A DNA stretch of 64,000 nt from Candidatus Comchoanobacter bicostacola (GCF_024172705.1 NZ_CP092900.1:248001-312000), one strand, 5' to 3'. Numbered from the stretch's first letter, positions 28,019-37,893 are shown. Translations and numbers: made by a program. Notes: generated by a model from the letters alone, not told the origin.

Positions 28019-29506
28019 ATGTTGAATTTATTAATAGTCATGATTGGAAATGCCTTTATAGGCTCTGCCTTAACACTGAGTGTCATTTCCAAATCAATGA
28101 CCCGGTATTTTGTTGCTTTTAATATGCTCTGTAGCTGGGGTTTATATAGTATGATCGTTGCTGATTTTCTACCTGGGTCAGGTATGCAGTTTATCTATGA
28201 TCTACCAGGCTGGTCTTTTATTAGAAACCACCAGATTAGTTTTTCTATAGATGGCTTGTCGTTGGTGTTGATTGGTTTACTACTTTTTATTTTTTCTCTT
28301 ATTTTTATCCACTTGTTTACTAAATCAATACGTTTGCAGCGCAGCTATTGGGCCACTTTATTATTTGTTATGGGAATAGTAATGGGGTTGTTTAGTGTTC
28401 AAGACACAGTTGCTTTTTATATTTTCTGGGAGGGAATGATGTTCCCTATGTATTTTTTGATTGGTATTTGGGGGGGAGAAAACCGTTATTATGCAGCAAT
28501 GAAATTTTTTATATATACGTTTGCGACTTCATTGATGATGTTAATGGCATTGTTATACATTGGCGTGCAAGCAGGGGGATATTCATTTTCTGATTTATAT
28601 CAATCAAACTTATCACTGGCTCAACAAATGGTGTTATTTTTCCCGTTGATGCTGGCAATGGCTGTTAAAACGCCGATGTGGCCCGTTCACACATGGTTGC
28701 CAGATGCGCATACAGAAGCTTCAACAGAGGGCTCAGTCTTATTGGCTGGCTTATTGCTGAAGGTTGGTGGTTATGCCATGCTTCGACTCTTATTGCCAGT
28801 ACTACCATTGGCTTGTGCGATTTACGCGCCTTACATGGTTGTATTATCTCTTATCGCAATTATATATGTGGGGATGCTAACCAGCGCTCAAAATGACATG
28901 AAGTGTTTAATTGCATACTCCTCTATTGCCCATATGGGTTTTGTTACATTAGGATTGTTTTCTGCGTTTTTATTTTCTGACTTGGATTTGATTAACTTAG
29001 TGCTTCTAGGATCTTGTTTTATAATGGTTGCACATGGTTTGTCATCGGGTGCATTATTCTTTTCATTTGGAATGATTTATGAGCGTTTAAAAACTCGGAG
29101 TATTACACAAATGAGTGGACTATCAATTGATATGCCATGGTTAAGCGCGCTGTTTTGTATGTGCTTGTTTTCTGTAATAGGGCTGCCCGGAACAGCTGGT
29201 TTTGTGGGTGAGTGGATGATATTTGTAGGGTTGATGAAAGGCAGTCAGTGGTTGTTTGGAATTTGTGCTATATTCACTATGGTTGTGGCAGCAATTTATA
29301 TGTTGCAGTTGTACCGGAATGCATTTTTAGGCCCTAAGCTAGAAGTATCAGGGGATTTAATTGATCTGTCTTTTAATGAAAAAGTAGTATTATTAATTCC
29401 TGTAGGGGCTATTTTATTTTTGGGTTTATTTCCTGGGACGATACTCAATATCATGCAGGGGTCAATCGGTGAACTGTCCAATTTAATTCTACTTGGGAGG
29501 GGCTAA
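28019..29506 (+). CDS. nuoM: NADH-quinone oxidoreductase subunit M
   Basis: The 495-residue antiporter-like pump is recognised by FYIFWEGMMFPMYFLIGIWG with the TM5 glutamate, AVKTPMWPVHTWLPDAHTEA with the TM7 lysine, and AYSSIAHMGFVTLG. About 14 helices are predicted by hydrophobicity. The final base is shared with the nuoN start (TAATG). Confidence 0.97.
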   Translation: MLNLLIVMIGNAFIGSALTLSVISKSMTRYFVAFNMLCSWGLYSMIVADFLPGSGMQFIYDLPGWSFIRNHQISFSIDGLSLVLIGLLLFIFSLIFIHLFTKSIRLQRSYWATLLFVMGIVMGLFSVQDTVAFYIFWEGMMFPMYFLIGIWGGENRYYAAMKFFIYTFATSLMMLMALLYIGVQAGGYSFSDLYQSNLSLAQQMVLFFPLMLAMAVKTPMWPVHTWLPDAHTEASTEGSVLLAGLLLKVGGYAMLRLLLPVLPLACAIYAPYMVVLSLIAIIYVGMLTSAQNDMKCLIAYSSIAHMGFVTLGLFSAFLFSDLDLINLVLLGSCFIMVAHGLSSGALFFSFGMIYERLKTRSITQMSGLSIDMPWLSALFCMCLFSVIGLPGTAGFVGEWMIFVGLMKGSQWLFGICAIFTMVVAAIYMLQLYRNAFLGPKLEVSGDLIDLSFNEKVVLLIPVGAILFLGLFPGTILNIMQGSIGELSNLILLGRG

Positions 29507-30873
29507 TGCTTGCTTATTTTCTGCCTGAAATCTTGTTGCTAACTGGAACAATGGTTACGATGTTAACGAGTCTATGGCATGATGCAAAAGCAATACATAC
29601 AACGATGTTGACGCTGCTCCTTTCTTTAGCTTCATTATACTTTATGAACTTACATCAATCATATGGCTGGGTTGTTGACTCACTATCAATAGGAAGTAGC
29701 GCGTTAGTGCTCATCATGACTGGGGTAGTTATTTTGGGTATTAGACCTGCTTTAATCCGTTTCAATATTGAATCAGGGCCAATATGTACGCTAGTTTTAT
29801 TAGCGACGCTGGGGTGTCTAGTCGTTGTGTCGACGGATCATCTATTATTACTGTTTTTGGGAACGGTATTAATTGCGCTTCCTAGTTATACACTTTGCAC
29901 ATTATCTATTGATGAGCAGCATTCGGATGAAGCAGGCTTCAAATATTTTGTTATGGGTAGTATTTCGGGGGTTATTTTTCTATATGGCGCCTCTTTTTTT
30001 TATGGTGCAACGGGTCAACTCACTTTAGGTGTGTTAGAGTTTAATAATACTGAGTTATGGTTGGGAATAGGGTTGTCTCTTGTAGTCTGTTCACTGATAT
30101 TTAAACTTGGCGCATTTCCATTTCATTATTGGGTTCCAGATGTTTATCAAGCGTCGTCTTTACCGTTTGTTTACTGGGTCATTTCTATTCCTAAGATTAG
30201 CTATGTCATAGCTCTGATTCGAATTCTATCTATGCATGGTACGCTAGTAGGTCCAGTGCTTTGGTATGTAGGTGTGGGTTCATTATTGTTTGGCAGTGTT
30301 ATGGCGTATTTGCAAACAGATTTTCGACGAATGCTTGGGTATGCCTCTATCACGCAGATGGGTGTAGTTTGTTTATTATTACAGCTTGAGGATCTAAGGG
30401 CATGGGTTTTTGCTTTGATGTATTTGGTGGCGTATGTTTTATCTATTGTTCTACTGTGGCAAGTATTGATTAATACTTCTTCAACTCAAATGTTTAATTG
30501 CTCAATAAGTCAACTCAATCAGTGGGTTAAGGAGAATCGATCAAATGGGTTAGTTATATTGATTACACTAGCGTCTTTAGCGGGTATCCCGTTTACCCTG
30601 GGGTTTGTTGTCAAAATAGGGGCGTTGATATATCTTGTGACTCAGGAAAGCTGGTGGGTTCTAGGTGTTATTTTATTTGGATTTTCATTATCTGCGTATT
30701 ATTATTTAGCTGCTTTACGTGCCATGTACTTTGATGTTATTCTATCTGTGTCAGGAAGTAGGTTAAAATGGACAGCTACGTATTTGGGCGTGATCGGAAT
30801 TTTAGCCTTGGGTATCTATCCATTACCTCTTTACTATATGTGTAAGTATACTTTACAGGGAGTGCTATTATGA
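29506..30873 (+). CDS. nuoN: NADH-quinone oxidoreductase subunit N
   Basis: The 455-residue antiporter-like pump next to NuoK carries FKLGAFPFHYWVPDVYQ with the TM7 lysine, DFRRMLGYASITQMG and the SLAGIPFTLGFVVK segment. The TM5 glutamate region is weaker (LLFLGTVLIALPSYTL lacks the usual Glu), a substitution worth noting. It ends the complex I genes; the S49 peptidase gene starts in its stop as ATGA. Confidence 0.95.
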   Translation: MLAYFLPEILLLTGTMVTMLTSLWHDAKAIHTTMLTLLLSLASLYFMNLHQSYGWVVDSLSIGSSALVLIMTGVVILGIRPALIRFNIESGPICTLVLLATLGCLVVVSTDHLLLLFLGTVLIALPSYTLCTLSIDEQHSDEAGFKYFVMGSISGVIFLYGASFFYGATGQLTLGVLEFNNTELWLGIGLSLVVCSLIFKLGAFPFHYWVPDVYQASSLPFVYWVISIPKISYVIALIRILSMHGTLVGPVLWYVGVGSLLFGSVMAYLQTDFRRMLGYASITQMGVVCLLLQLEDLRAWVFALMYLVAYVLSIVLLWQVLINTSSTQMFNCSISQLNQWVKENRSNGLVILITLASLAGIPFTLGFVVKIGALIYLVTQESWWVLGVILFGFSLSAYYYLAALRAMYFDVILSVSGSRLKWTATYLGVIGILALGIYPLPLYYMCKYTLQGVLL

Positions 30874-31754
30874 GTGAAGCGAATATGTCTAGTCAGATTG
30901 CGGCAGAGGTGCTACGTATTGCACGAAATGAAAAAAAATTAAAAGTTTGGCGGTATGTTGCTTTATCACTATTGGTAGTGTTGCTGTTTAGCTTTATCTT
31001 TAATCGTAAACCTGTTACTGCAGGGCATCTTGCGGTTGTTAATGTGGAAGGAATGATTGACTCAAAAAATGATATTTGGCGGCAACTAAAAAAGATTAAT
31101 TACACAACAACTAAAGGTGTGTTGGTTTTAATTAACTCAGGTGGAGGAACTGTAGGCGATTCAGAGCGTTTATATAACTCATTCAAGAGTTTACAGGAAA
31201 ATATGCCTGTAGAGATTTTAATTGAAACACAGGCTACCTCTGGAGCTTATTTGGCGGCATTAGCTGGTGATAAGATTTATGCTTATAACTCATCTTTAAT
31301 AGGGAGTGTGGGTGTTGTTTTTCAGAATGTATTGTTAGGTAACTTATTTGACCGCTATGGCATTGATGTAGAGGTACTCACTACAGGCTCTTATAAGGGG
31401 TACCCAAATGTATTTGAGTCAATGCCAGAAGAGGTTAAAGAGCATTTTGAACAATTGATTAATGATGATTTTGACTGGTTTGTACAGTTAGTTAAAGAGC
31501 GTAGGGGCTTAACAAGCACAGAATTAATTGATCAAGCTCAGGTATATATGGCACTAAGGGGTCTTGAGTATGGTCTGATTGATGGGATCTCTAACTATGA
31601 TGAAGCAATCACTCGCCTAAAAGAAAAGACGGGGAGTCTTCCTGTGCATAATTTAGATGTTGATGAAGACGCATGGCTTCCAAAGTTAACCGGTAAAAAA
31701 GCTTCATTAGGAAGTGTTAATTGGTCGGATTTGCTACAGCCTCGTGTAATTTGA
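30870..31754 (+). CDS. S49 family serine peptidase (SppA/SohB-like)
   Basis: The 294-residue protein has one membrane helix (28-44) and a single S49 domain. The nucleophile Ser is in ATSGAYLAALAGDKIYA and the general-base Lys in GSYKGYPNVF; INSGGGTV forms the oxyanion region. Such peptidases degrade cleaved signal peptides and membrane protein fragments on the outer face of the inner membrane. It is joined to nuoN by an ATGA overlap, so it is probably expressed with complex I. Its 3' end overlaps the end of dnaX on the other strand by 38 bases. Confidence 0.9.
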   Translation: MSEANMSSQIAAEVLRIARNEKKLKVWRYVALSLLVVLLFSFIFNRKPVTAGHLAVVNVEGMIDSKNDIWRQLKKINYTTTKGVLVLINSGGGTVGDSERLYNSFKSLQENMPVEILIETQATSGAYLAALAGDKIYAYNSSLIGSVGVVFQNVLLGNLFDRYGIDVEVLTTGSYKGYPNVFESMPEEVKEHFEQLINDDFDWFVQLVKERRGLTSTELIDQAQVYMALRGLEYGLIDGISNYDEAITRLKEKTGSLPVHNLDVDEDAWLPKLTGKKASLGSVNWSDLLQPRVI

Positions 31755-33206
31755 TTTTGATCTTTTCTTCATCTGTTTTGGAGAGCTCAAGAATTTTCTT
31801 GAGGCAGGATTCTTGAAGTAGCGCTTTTCTAGCACTTTCTAATTTCTGAGTATTTTCCTCTTTCTTTATTTCTGATGGTGTTTGTGTGTTAGGTTCCTCA
31901 ATATGTATTTGAATCGTTAGCTCAGGGTGTAATTTATGTATGTGTTGACTGAGTTTAGTCAGTGTTTCTTTAGTAAATAGGTATTTTTTCTTGGGGGCTA
32001 AGCTTAAATGCCATACTTGATCTGTAACCGTTTTTGTTGAGCAATTTTCTGCGAGCTCTTTAGTTAAGCCTTTTATAGCTAGAGGCTTAATTAACTCATG
32101 CCAAGATTGAGGGATGCTAGCTATTAGCTGAGTGCTTTTTTTTTTGTTTCTAGCTCGGGTGTGAAAACAGCCATACGCATTAAGCACATTGAAGCACCAA
32201 TTTTAGGTGTTGGGCTAAACGGAAGGTCATTTAAACCAATAATAGCCATTCTATATAATACCTGTATATACCCTGGGTCCCAAAGATTTGAGAGAGGGTG
32301 TTTACTACTTTTTGTTAATTGTGCTATGGTTATTTTGTAGAGCTCATTAGCAATATTAGAGAGTAAACTTTCAAAATTGATATTGTTTTGCTCATGTTGT
32401 GCACATGCTTGTTCAATAGCTTGAGCGTCTTGCGCATGTATATGTGTCAATAGATTAATAATCAGTTCATTTGGAATGGTATTGATTAAGGATTGAACCT
32501 GAACGGTATTGATATCGCTAGGAGACAGGGAAATGCATTGTTCTAGCAAGGTTAATGCGTCACGCATACTGCCTTTAGCATGCTCTGCTATTAGATGCGT
32601 AGCTTCTGTTTCAAACTTTATTTGCTCGGCCTCAAGGATTTTTTGGACTTGGCTGGCAATGTCTGCAGTGCCGATGGGTTTTAAGTTGAAGTGGATGCAG
32701 CGAGATTTAATGGTGGTAGGAATTTTTTGCGGTTCTGTAGTGGCAAGTATAAACTGTACATGCTCTGGTGGCTCCTCAAGTGTTTTAAGAAGTGCGTTGA
32801 AGCTGTGCTGTGAAAGCATATGTACTTCATCTATGAGGTAAACTTTCTTTTTGCCCATTTGTGGTAGGTATGAGACTTGATCAAGTATTTCTCGGGTATC
32901 TTCTACTTTAGTTCTTGATGCTGCATCTATTTCATACAAATCAGCATAACGACCTTCTTGAATCATCACGCATGTATCACATTTTAAACAGGGGTTAGTA
33001 CCTTGAAGTGCCTCACAGTTAATTGACTTGGCGATAATTCGAGCCAAAGTTGTTTTCCCAACACCTCGAGTTCCTGTGAGTAGATAAACAGGGTGTAAAG
33101 TTTTATTCTTGATCGCGTTGGAGATTGCTTGCGTTACTAGAGGCTGCCCAACTACATCTGTTAGGGTTTGAGGACGCCATTTTCTTGCTATAGATATATA
33201 AGCCAT
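31717..33206 (-). CDS. dnaX: DNA polymerase III gamma/tau subunit DnaX (frameshift-dependent tau)
   Basis: The zero frame from ATG 33206 encodes 360 residues: clamp-loader ATPase with GTRGVGKTT (Walker A), the four-Cys zinc module (CEALQGTNPCLKCDTC), DEVHMLS (Walker B) and the SRC sensor, then the collar domain. It stops at 32124, three codons after a run of ten A (sense strand, 32136-32145). The -1 frame continues to 31717 and encodes a typical tau C-terminal domain (SWHELIKPLAIKGLTKELA and following). Slipping -1, or adding one A during transcription, gives a 496-residue tau; no slipping gives a gamma-like form. A pseudogene is unlikely because both parts are well kept. It lies 25 bases downstream of the SRP RNA gene. 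Confidence 0.92.
32136..32145 (-). promoter_or_regulatory. A10 slippage site in dnaX
   Basis: Ten consecutive A on the coding strand read as ACA AAA AAA AAA GCA in the gamma frame and AAC AAA AAA AAA AGC in the tau frame. E. coli uses A AAA AAG with ribosomal slippage and Thermus uses an A9 run with polymerase slippage; this run is closer to the latter. I see no strong downstream stem-loop. Confidence 0.75.
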
Positions 33207-33230
33207 TAGAGTTTATCATCATTTATTAAA

Positions 33231-33319
33231 GTGCACCATAGCATACCCAAGTGGTCTAGAGTTCGTTGCTTCCTTCCGGACCTGGCGATTTGCTATAGAT
33301 CTTGCCACACCACGGTGCA
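33231..33319 (-). ncRNA. ffs: 4.5S signal recognition particle RNA
   Basis: On the minus strand the sequence contains the SRP domain IV hallmark CCAGGTCCGGAAGGAAGCA, with the GGAA tetraloop and asymmetric bulge that bind Ffh. The flanks pair into one long hairpin, with GTGCACC.. at one end and GGTGCA.. at the other. The RNA guides signal-sequence proteins to the Sec translocon. Ends are placed at the outer pairs and may be off by a few bases. dnaX follows on the same strand. Confidence 0.93.
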
Positions 33320-33358
33320 TATTATTGGAGCATAATATGGATAGGAATGCAAGATCAT

Positions 33359-34150
33359 TTACATGTAGTACCGTGCGGTCACATTGAAAAAGATAGACTC
33401 AAGTGTATCTGATCGCTGAGAGGTTATTCTGTCTCCGATAACTGCATCAGTTGAGAATGTGCTTTTATAGACCTGGGTGCTAAGTAACCCAAATTCTATA
33501 CCAAAAGCTTTGTGTCGGTCTTGGCGGTATTCAATCCCTGTGCAAACCTCATAGCCAAATGTGAAATTTGAATAGGGCTTTATAGATTCTTCAACGGCGA
33601 TGGCTTCGGGTAGCGCAGCATCCCCTAGCTTTACTTTGACCGTATTTGTGCCGGTTGCGGCGTCAGTAACGACTATATCTGTTGACGTGGCTGTTTCACT
33701 GGACTCAACTATTGGCTTACTGACAATTGTGCTTTGGTCAGTTGTGTTGAAAACGCAAGGTCCCCCATGGAAGATGATCGATACCTCTGTTCCTGTATTT
33801 AATCTATAAGAAAAGTCGAGTTTGATACCATTAGTTGAGATAGCTGTGCTTTCATCTTTTGGTATGGGTTCAACTATTTCGTTAGAAGCTTTTAGATCTA
33901 ATATCTTAGAATTATACGTAAATATATAGTTTAACCCTATCCCTAGACCATTATCGTGTGTTAATCCAACTGAGGTGCTAATTATAGGACCAAGATTATA
34001 CTCTACAATTTGCTTGCCAAATGTATTATCTTCCATAAAAGCAGGGCCCACACTAAGGTCAAAATAACCATATTCCCGATTGGTTTTTCGGTATGCGTGT
34101 GTGCTCATACATGAGAAGGCGCAAGCAATAAGTATTGCTTTAATCTTCAT
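33359..34150 (-). CDS. outer-membrane beta-barrel protein
   Basis: The 263-residue protein has a signal peptide (cleavage after THA, residue 19) and alternating beta strands typical of an 8-stranded barrel: FDLSVGPAF, LGPIISTSVGL, GIGLNYIF, GIKLDFSYRL and the closing SIFFNVTARYYM. A long Thr/Ser/Val loop (about 130-185) may be surface exposed. It resembles opacity-type or OmpA-like surface proteins without a peptidoglycan domain. Function is unknown; adhesion or surface variation is possible. AGGAG precedes the ATG. It stands alone, divergent from the GNAT gene. Confidence 0.75.
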   Translation of the reverse strand: MKIKAILIACAFSCMSTHAYRKTNREYGYFDLSVGPAFMEDNTFGKQIVEYNLGPIISTSVGLTHDNGLGIGLNYIFTYNSKILDLKASNEIVEPIPKDESTAISTNGIKLDFSYRLNTGTEVSIIFHGGPCVFNTTDQSTIVSKPIVESSETATSTDIVVTDAATGTNTVKVKLGDAALPEAIAVEESIKPYSNFTFGYEVCTGIEYRQDRHKAFGIEFGLLSTQVYKSTFSTDAVIGDRITSQRSDTLESIFFNVTARYYM

Positions 34151-34311
34151 GAAAAACTCCTGTAATATTCTCTTTTGATCATATTATTTCAGATACTTAA
34201 TTGCAAGATATAGATGTTTCAATCTCTGATGCTATTGATAGGTGTATTTGATAAAAATCTATAAATGTTTTATATTAAATGAAATATCAAGACAAAACAG
34301 AGGTGAATAAA

Positions 34312-35106
34312 ATGTTAGTAACCAAACGAAAGCGCCGGTCAGAGACATTACTGGGTTTGTTGTATGATTATTGTGGTATTCTTGCTACGGGTCTTGGATC
34401 TATTGATGATAAAGAGAGTTCATTTGCCTACCATACGGGTTTAACGCTGCCTTATTTTAATATTGTTGCTAGCCGTGTTAATGAGTCTAATCATTTAGAG
34501 ATCCAGGCATTGATTGAATTAGCTAAACAACAGGAGCAGCCTTTTACTGCGATTTTCAATTGTAAAGACCAGTGGGTTAAGCAGGGTTTGGGTGAAGATC
34601 TAATTATGCGTGGATCTATAACTGGAATGATGTGTAAAATTGGAGCCAGCTTGAAAAGTTATGAGGCTCATCCAGCTGCTAAGCTAGTTGAGGTGAATAC
34701 TCAGGAGCTGTTTTATGAGTGGGTGCATGTATTTTGTCAGTCATATGATTTGCCCATAGAAGATATTGAGCGTGTCTTTGCACCATGTATCAATGATAGT
34801 GTTCCTTTGCAGTTGCATATTGTTCAAATTTACCAAAAAACAATTGCTTGCTGTGTGACGTTGTTTAAAGAGGATAAGGCGCTATTATTATGGGATACGG
34901 TTCTTCCTATGTATCGTAGGCAAGGAATAGGGAATATGATGATGTTGGGTCGTATGAAATTATGTAGTGAACATCAGTGCTCTGAGGTTTATAGTTTTGG
35001 GATGCATGCGTCTAAAGACTCGCTTCAATCAATAGGCTTTAAAAAAGTAGGGCGGTATGATCTATATCGATATGATAAACCATTAGAGGAAGATAAGCGT
35101 GGCTAA
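34312..35106 (+). CDS. GNAT family N-acetyltransferase
   Basis: The C-terminal half has the GNAT acetyl-CoA loop [10 protein letters not shown] preceded by the strand [11 protein letters not shown] and followed by a final [14 protein letters not shown] strand. The N-terminal 110 residues look like a second, degenerate GNAT-like half. The substrate is unknown. I choose ATG 34312 because AGAGGTGA lies just upstream; an ATG at 34279 lacks a ribosome site. The gene overlaps tdk by eight bases and so heads a three-gene operon with tdk and the GyrI-like gene. Confidence 0.8.
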   Translation: MLVTKRKRRSETLLGLLYDYCGILATGLGSIDDKESSFAYHTGLTLPYFNIVASRVNESNHLEIQALIELAKQQEQPFTAIFNCKDQWVKQGLGEDLIMRGSITGMMCKIGASLKSYEAHPAAKLVEVNTQELFYEWVHVFCQSYDLPIEDIERVFAPCINDSVPLQLHIVQIYQKTIACCVTLFKEDKALLLWDTVLPMYRRQGIGNMMMLGRMKLCSEHQCSEVYSFGMHASKDSLQSIGFKKVGRYDLYRYDKPLEEDKRG

Positions 35107-35728
35107 ACTTTATTTCTATTTTTCTGCTATGAATGCGGGTAAGTCTACGGTTCTTTTGCAGTCAGCATATAACTATCAAGAGCAAGGTATGCAAGTTGCA
35201 ATTTATACATCAGCTCTGGATGATCGTGATCAAAAGGGTTATGTTTCTTCTAGGATTGGTTTGAAGTCTGAAGCTAAGGTTTATAATGAGCAGACAAACT
35301 TGTATGAAGAAATTTATAACCAGATTGTAGAAGAGAAAGTTAAGTGTGTCTTGGTGGATGAGGCTCAGTTTTTAACACAAGCTCAAGTAGAGCAGTTAGC
35401 CTCTGTAGTTGATTTGTGTAAAATTCCGGTTTTAGCTTATGGTTTGAGAACTGACTTTAAAGGGCAGCTGTTTGAGGGGAGTCAATATTTATTAGCATGG
35501 GCTGAAGAGCTGGTTGAGATCAAAACCATATGCAAATGCGGACGAAAAGCAACTATGAATGCACGTATGAATGAATTAGGTGATTTGGTGATATCAGGTG
35601 CTCAAATTGAGATAGGTGGGAATGATCGTTATCACTCGCTATGTCGTCGGTGTTATAATGTACAAAAACGTATGATGGTAATGAAGAAAAAGTCTAAAGT
35701 TTTAGATCATTTGGAGCAGTCAGCATGA
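35099..35728 (+). CDS. tdk: thymidine kinase (type II)
   Basis: The 209-residue enzyme phosphorylates thymidine in nucleoside salvage. The P-loop SAMNAGKST starts at residue 8, the DEAQF Walker-B/catalytic motif with its Glu base is at about 83, the lasso-loop RTDFKGQLF follows, and zinc cysteines lie in CKCGR and LCRRCY. The GTG start at 35099 follows GAGGAAG. Salvage of host or environmental nucleosides would suit an intracellular life. The last bases overlap the next start as ATGA. Confidence 0.95.
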   Translation: MAKLYFYFSAMNAGKSTVLLQSAYNYQEQGMQVAIYTSALDDRDQKGYVSSRIGLKSEAKVYNEQTNLYEEIYNQIVEEKVKCVLVDEAQFLTQAQVEQLASVVDLCKIPVLAYGLRTDFKGQLFEGSQYLLAWAEELVEIKTICKCGRKATMNARMNELGDLVISGAQIEIGGNDRYHSLCRRCYNVQKRMMVMKKKSKVLDHLEQSA

Positions 35729-36204
35729 ATGAGCAGTGGGAAGTAATAGAAATTAGTGAGATGCAGGTAGTAGGTGTAAATACGACTACTAGTAATGAGG
35801 TTGAGGCAACAGAGCAAGGAAGGATTGTGCCCCTGCACCGCGAGTTTATAGAGCAGAACTTATCTGATTTGATTCAAAGTGATGATAAAAGAATATTTGC
35901 AGTGTATGATCAATACTCGGATTTGGAGCATGGTGAGTACCGGTACTTCATTGGACATTGTGCAGAGACAATTCCTGAGGGGTTAAGTGCAGTAGTAATT
36001 CCTAAAGGGCGTTATCTGCGTTTTTCTTCTGAACGAGGTATTCTCTCTGATATATTGCCAGAGGCTTGGAAAAACATATGGCGGTTGACCTCTGATCCTA
36101 ATTTTGAATATTCAAGATCTTTTGAATTAGATTTTGAGTTTCATAATTATGAATCTTCAGATTCACTAGATGCCCAGGTAGAGATCTATCTTTCTATTGA
36201 TTAA
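35725..36204 (+). CDS. GyrI-like / AraC effector-binding domain protein
   Basis: The 159-residue protein is a stand-alone effector-binding fold: [13 protein letters not shown]-like first strand, [20 protein letters not shown], the [13 protein letters not shown] strand and WKNIWRL helix, then [10 protein letters not shown] near the end. Such domains bind hydrophobic ligands or gyrase (SbmC/GyrI). There is no DNA-binding domain. It is translationally coupled to tdk. The last 23 codons are also found, degraded, at 36777-36845. Confidence 0.75.
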   Translation: MNEQWEVIEISEMQVVGVNTTTSNEVEATEQGRIVPLHREFIEQNLSDLIQSDDKRIFAVYDQYSDLEHGEYRYFIGHCAETIPEGLSAVVIPKGRYLRFSSERGILSDILPEAWKNIWRLTSDPNFEYSRSFELDFEFHNYESSDSLDAQVEIYLSID

Positions 36205-36208
36205 ACTA

Positions 36209-36679
36209 CTAAGGGGATGGGTCAGATTGAGAATCATTACGATCTTGTTCTGCAATTAATTCTTCAAGCTCAGCTTCAAGCTCTTCGTCAGTAGGGGTTG
36301 ATTTGTCTCCAATGGGTCTAGCAAGTACTTCGCCGATTGTGGCTTGGTGCTGGGCGGCTTCTTCGGCTTGTCTAAAAACCTCCTGGGCTTGCTCTTCCCC
36401 TTGGGCTAGAAGAGCTTCTAGCTCTTCGAGCTCCCCTGGTGTAACTCCATCCTGTTCAATGAGTGCCAGAAGCTCTTCGTCAGTAATGTTTTGTTCGACC
36501 GTGCTGCTTGCATCATTCGCTCTTTCAGCTAAAGTTCCTCCTGAGTCTGTTTGTCCCATTTCGCTGCTTGTTGTGGATTTAACTTCATACCAGGCTTGAT
36601 CTTGTGCGTTAGGTTGTTTGGCCTGACTCGAACCTATAAGTCTATAAAACCAAGATATCAGGTTTTCTAATAGTGACAT
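36209..36679 (-). CDS. acidic hypothetical protein, effector-like composition
   Basis: The 156-residue protein has a short hydrophobic start (LLENLISWFYRLIG) and is otherwise very acidic, with Glu-rich helical stretches such as ITDEELLALIEQDG, ELEELEALLAQGEE and DEELEAELEELIAEQ. It has no cysteine, signal peptide or enzyme motif. Glu-rich segments near the C-terminus (E-blocks) occur in many Dot/Icm effectors, so secretion is possible but unproven. AGGAG lies before the ATG. It is convergent with the GyrI-like gene, four bases apart. A decayed tandem copy follows at 36842-37245. Confidence 0.65.
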   Translation of the reverse strand: MSLLENLISWFYRLIGSSQAKQPNAQDQAWYEVKSTTSSEMGQTDSGGTLAERANDASSTVEQNITDEELLALIEQDGVTPGELEELEALLAQGEEQAQEVFRQAEEAAQHQATIGEVLARPIGDKSTPTDEELEAELEELIAEQDRNDSQSDPSP

Positions 36680-36776
36680 AATTTTTCTCCTAAAACTTAT
36701 AGAGGTTATGCCTTGATTTTTAGGTTTGTCAGACTTATTTAATAAATTTTCATAATATTGTTGATTATTTCAGGGT

Positions 36777-36845
36777 ATTCATAATAATGAATTTTCGGAT
36801 TCACCAAGTGCTCAGCTAGAGACTTACCTTTCTACGGACTATTAG
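36777..36845 (+). pseudogene. duplicated 3' tail of the GyrI-like gene
   Basis: Twenty-two codons and a stop (IHNNEFSDSPSAQLETYLSTD then Y) match the C-terminal end of the protein at 35725-36204 ([21 protein letters not shown]). It is preceded not by the rest of the gene but by a copy of the 3' end of the gene at 37312 (CATAATATTGTTGATTATTT at about 36751), marking the duplication junction. Confidence 0.8.
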
Positions 36846-37245
36846 TCGGTGTTTTGTTTTCGAGGTGATGGGTTAGACTGGGTATCACTCCCGTTTAGAA
36901 GATCATTAAGCTCTTTTTCTTCAATTAACGCTTTAAGTTCCGCATCAGTATAACCTTGGGTGTTCCTTATGGATTGTGCAAGCGCTTCGCTGATTGAAGC
37001 TTGCTGCTGGATGATGGTTTCAGCTTCTTAGGTGGCCCCCTGAAGTGGCTTGTTAATCTGGGTTGGATCTTTTTCTAGGTCCTTAAGCTGTAAGTCACTT
37101 TCAAGGTCAGTGTCAAGTTCGTTATTAGAAGAATATCGTTTTCTGTATTTTTCTGACGCTAAGTTTTCGCTGGGAAAAGTTTGCTCAAGTACAGGTTTTT
37201 GCCTGGATTTAGCCCTAATAGCTTATAGAAACCACTAGTAATGCT
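36842..37245 (-). pseudogene. decayed tandem copy of the acidic gene
   Basis: Minus-strand reading gives recognisable but broken copies of the 36209-36679 protein: SITSGFYKLLGLNPGKN near the start (parent NLISWFYRLIG), an in-frame stop soon after, another TAA at 37028-37030, then EAETIIQQQASISEALAQS and YTDAELKALIEE leading to TQSNPSPR (parent SQSDPSP). The original stop codon is also lost. The start codon is not preserved. Together with the GyrI-like tail it defines a tandem duplication of about 600 bases whose second copy has decayed. Confidence 0.85.
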
Positions 37246-37311
37246 AGATACGTTTCTTATCCTGATTGTTTATAGGAGTTGTATCTCGACATTTGAGTTT
37301 GTCAGATTTGT

Positions 37312-37893
37312 TTAATCAACTTTCATAATATTGTTGATTATTTTTTGTGCTCTAGAAGCGGTTCGCATTGAAGGCTTACTGCTTCGAAGGTGAGCTTGTG
37401 CGCAGACTAAGGTAGTATGGTCTGTGTAGCATGTGATTGCTGATGAAATAGGGCTCTCTTCATCAGAAAATTGGAATGTTGCTTGAGAAACTTGATAACT
37501 ACGACCATCTCGTGTGGTGACGTTGTCACTTGAGCTACGTATTTTGCTACTGTCTTTGTGCTCTCTTTCTAAATACTCCTTGATTTGCTCAACGCGTTCA
37601 GATGCACTAATAGAGCTATTAAAATCAATACTAATGGTTAAAAGTTCTGTCCAGTCATCTTGAGTCTCATTGTCAGGCACAAAGCCGAGTGTTTGTTGAT
37701 TGTGCTCATTTTGTTGTATTGCGAGATCATAATCAGTAGGGATGTCGATTTTTAAATCTCTACCTGCAATATTTATTGTTTGTAAAAATTCAGTATATCC
37801 ATTATCAGCTGTGGGTGCGTCATTAATATTGTACGCATGAACTGATGATGCGCTCATTAGTAAAGATAAGGCGAGTATGCTTTTAAGTTCCAT
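37312..37893 (-). CDS. secreted hypothetical protein
   Basis: The 193-residue protein has a signal peptide (residues 1-20, cleavage after VHA). The mature part has a domain with the pattern LKIDIPTDYDLAIQQNEH early, alternating strands and a C-terminal SRAQKIINNIMKVD helix. Two cysteines (TCYTDHTTLVC) may form a disulfide in the periplasm. I do not recognise the family. Its last codons are duplicated at about 36747-36771, showing that the neighbouring tandem duplication started inside this gene. Confidence 0.7.
   Translation of the reverse strand: MELKSILALSLLMSASSVHAYNINDAPTADNGYTEFLQTINIAGRDLKIDIPTDYDLAIQQNEHNQQTLGFVPDNETQDDWTELLTISIDFNSSISASERVEQIKEYLEREHKDSSKIRSSSDNVTTRDGRSYQVSQATFQFSDEESPISSAITCYTDHTTLVCAQAHLRSSKPSMRTASRAQKIINNIMKVD

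Noticed and set aside
31717-33206. dnaX as two genes or a pseudogene
   Set aside because: The two frames meet exactly at an A10 run and both encode conserved DnaX domains, so slippage is simpler.
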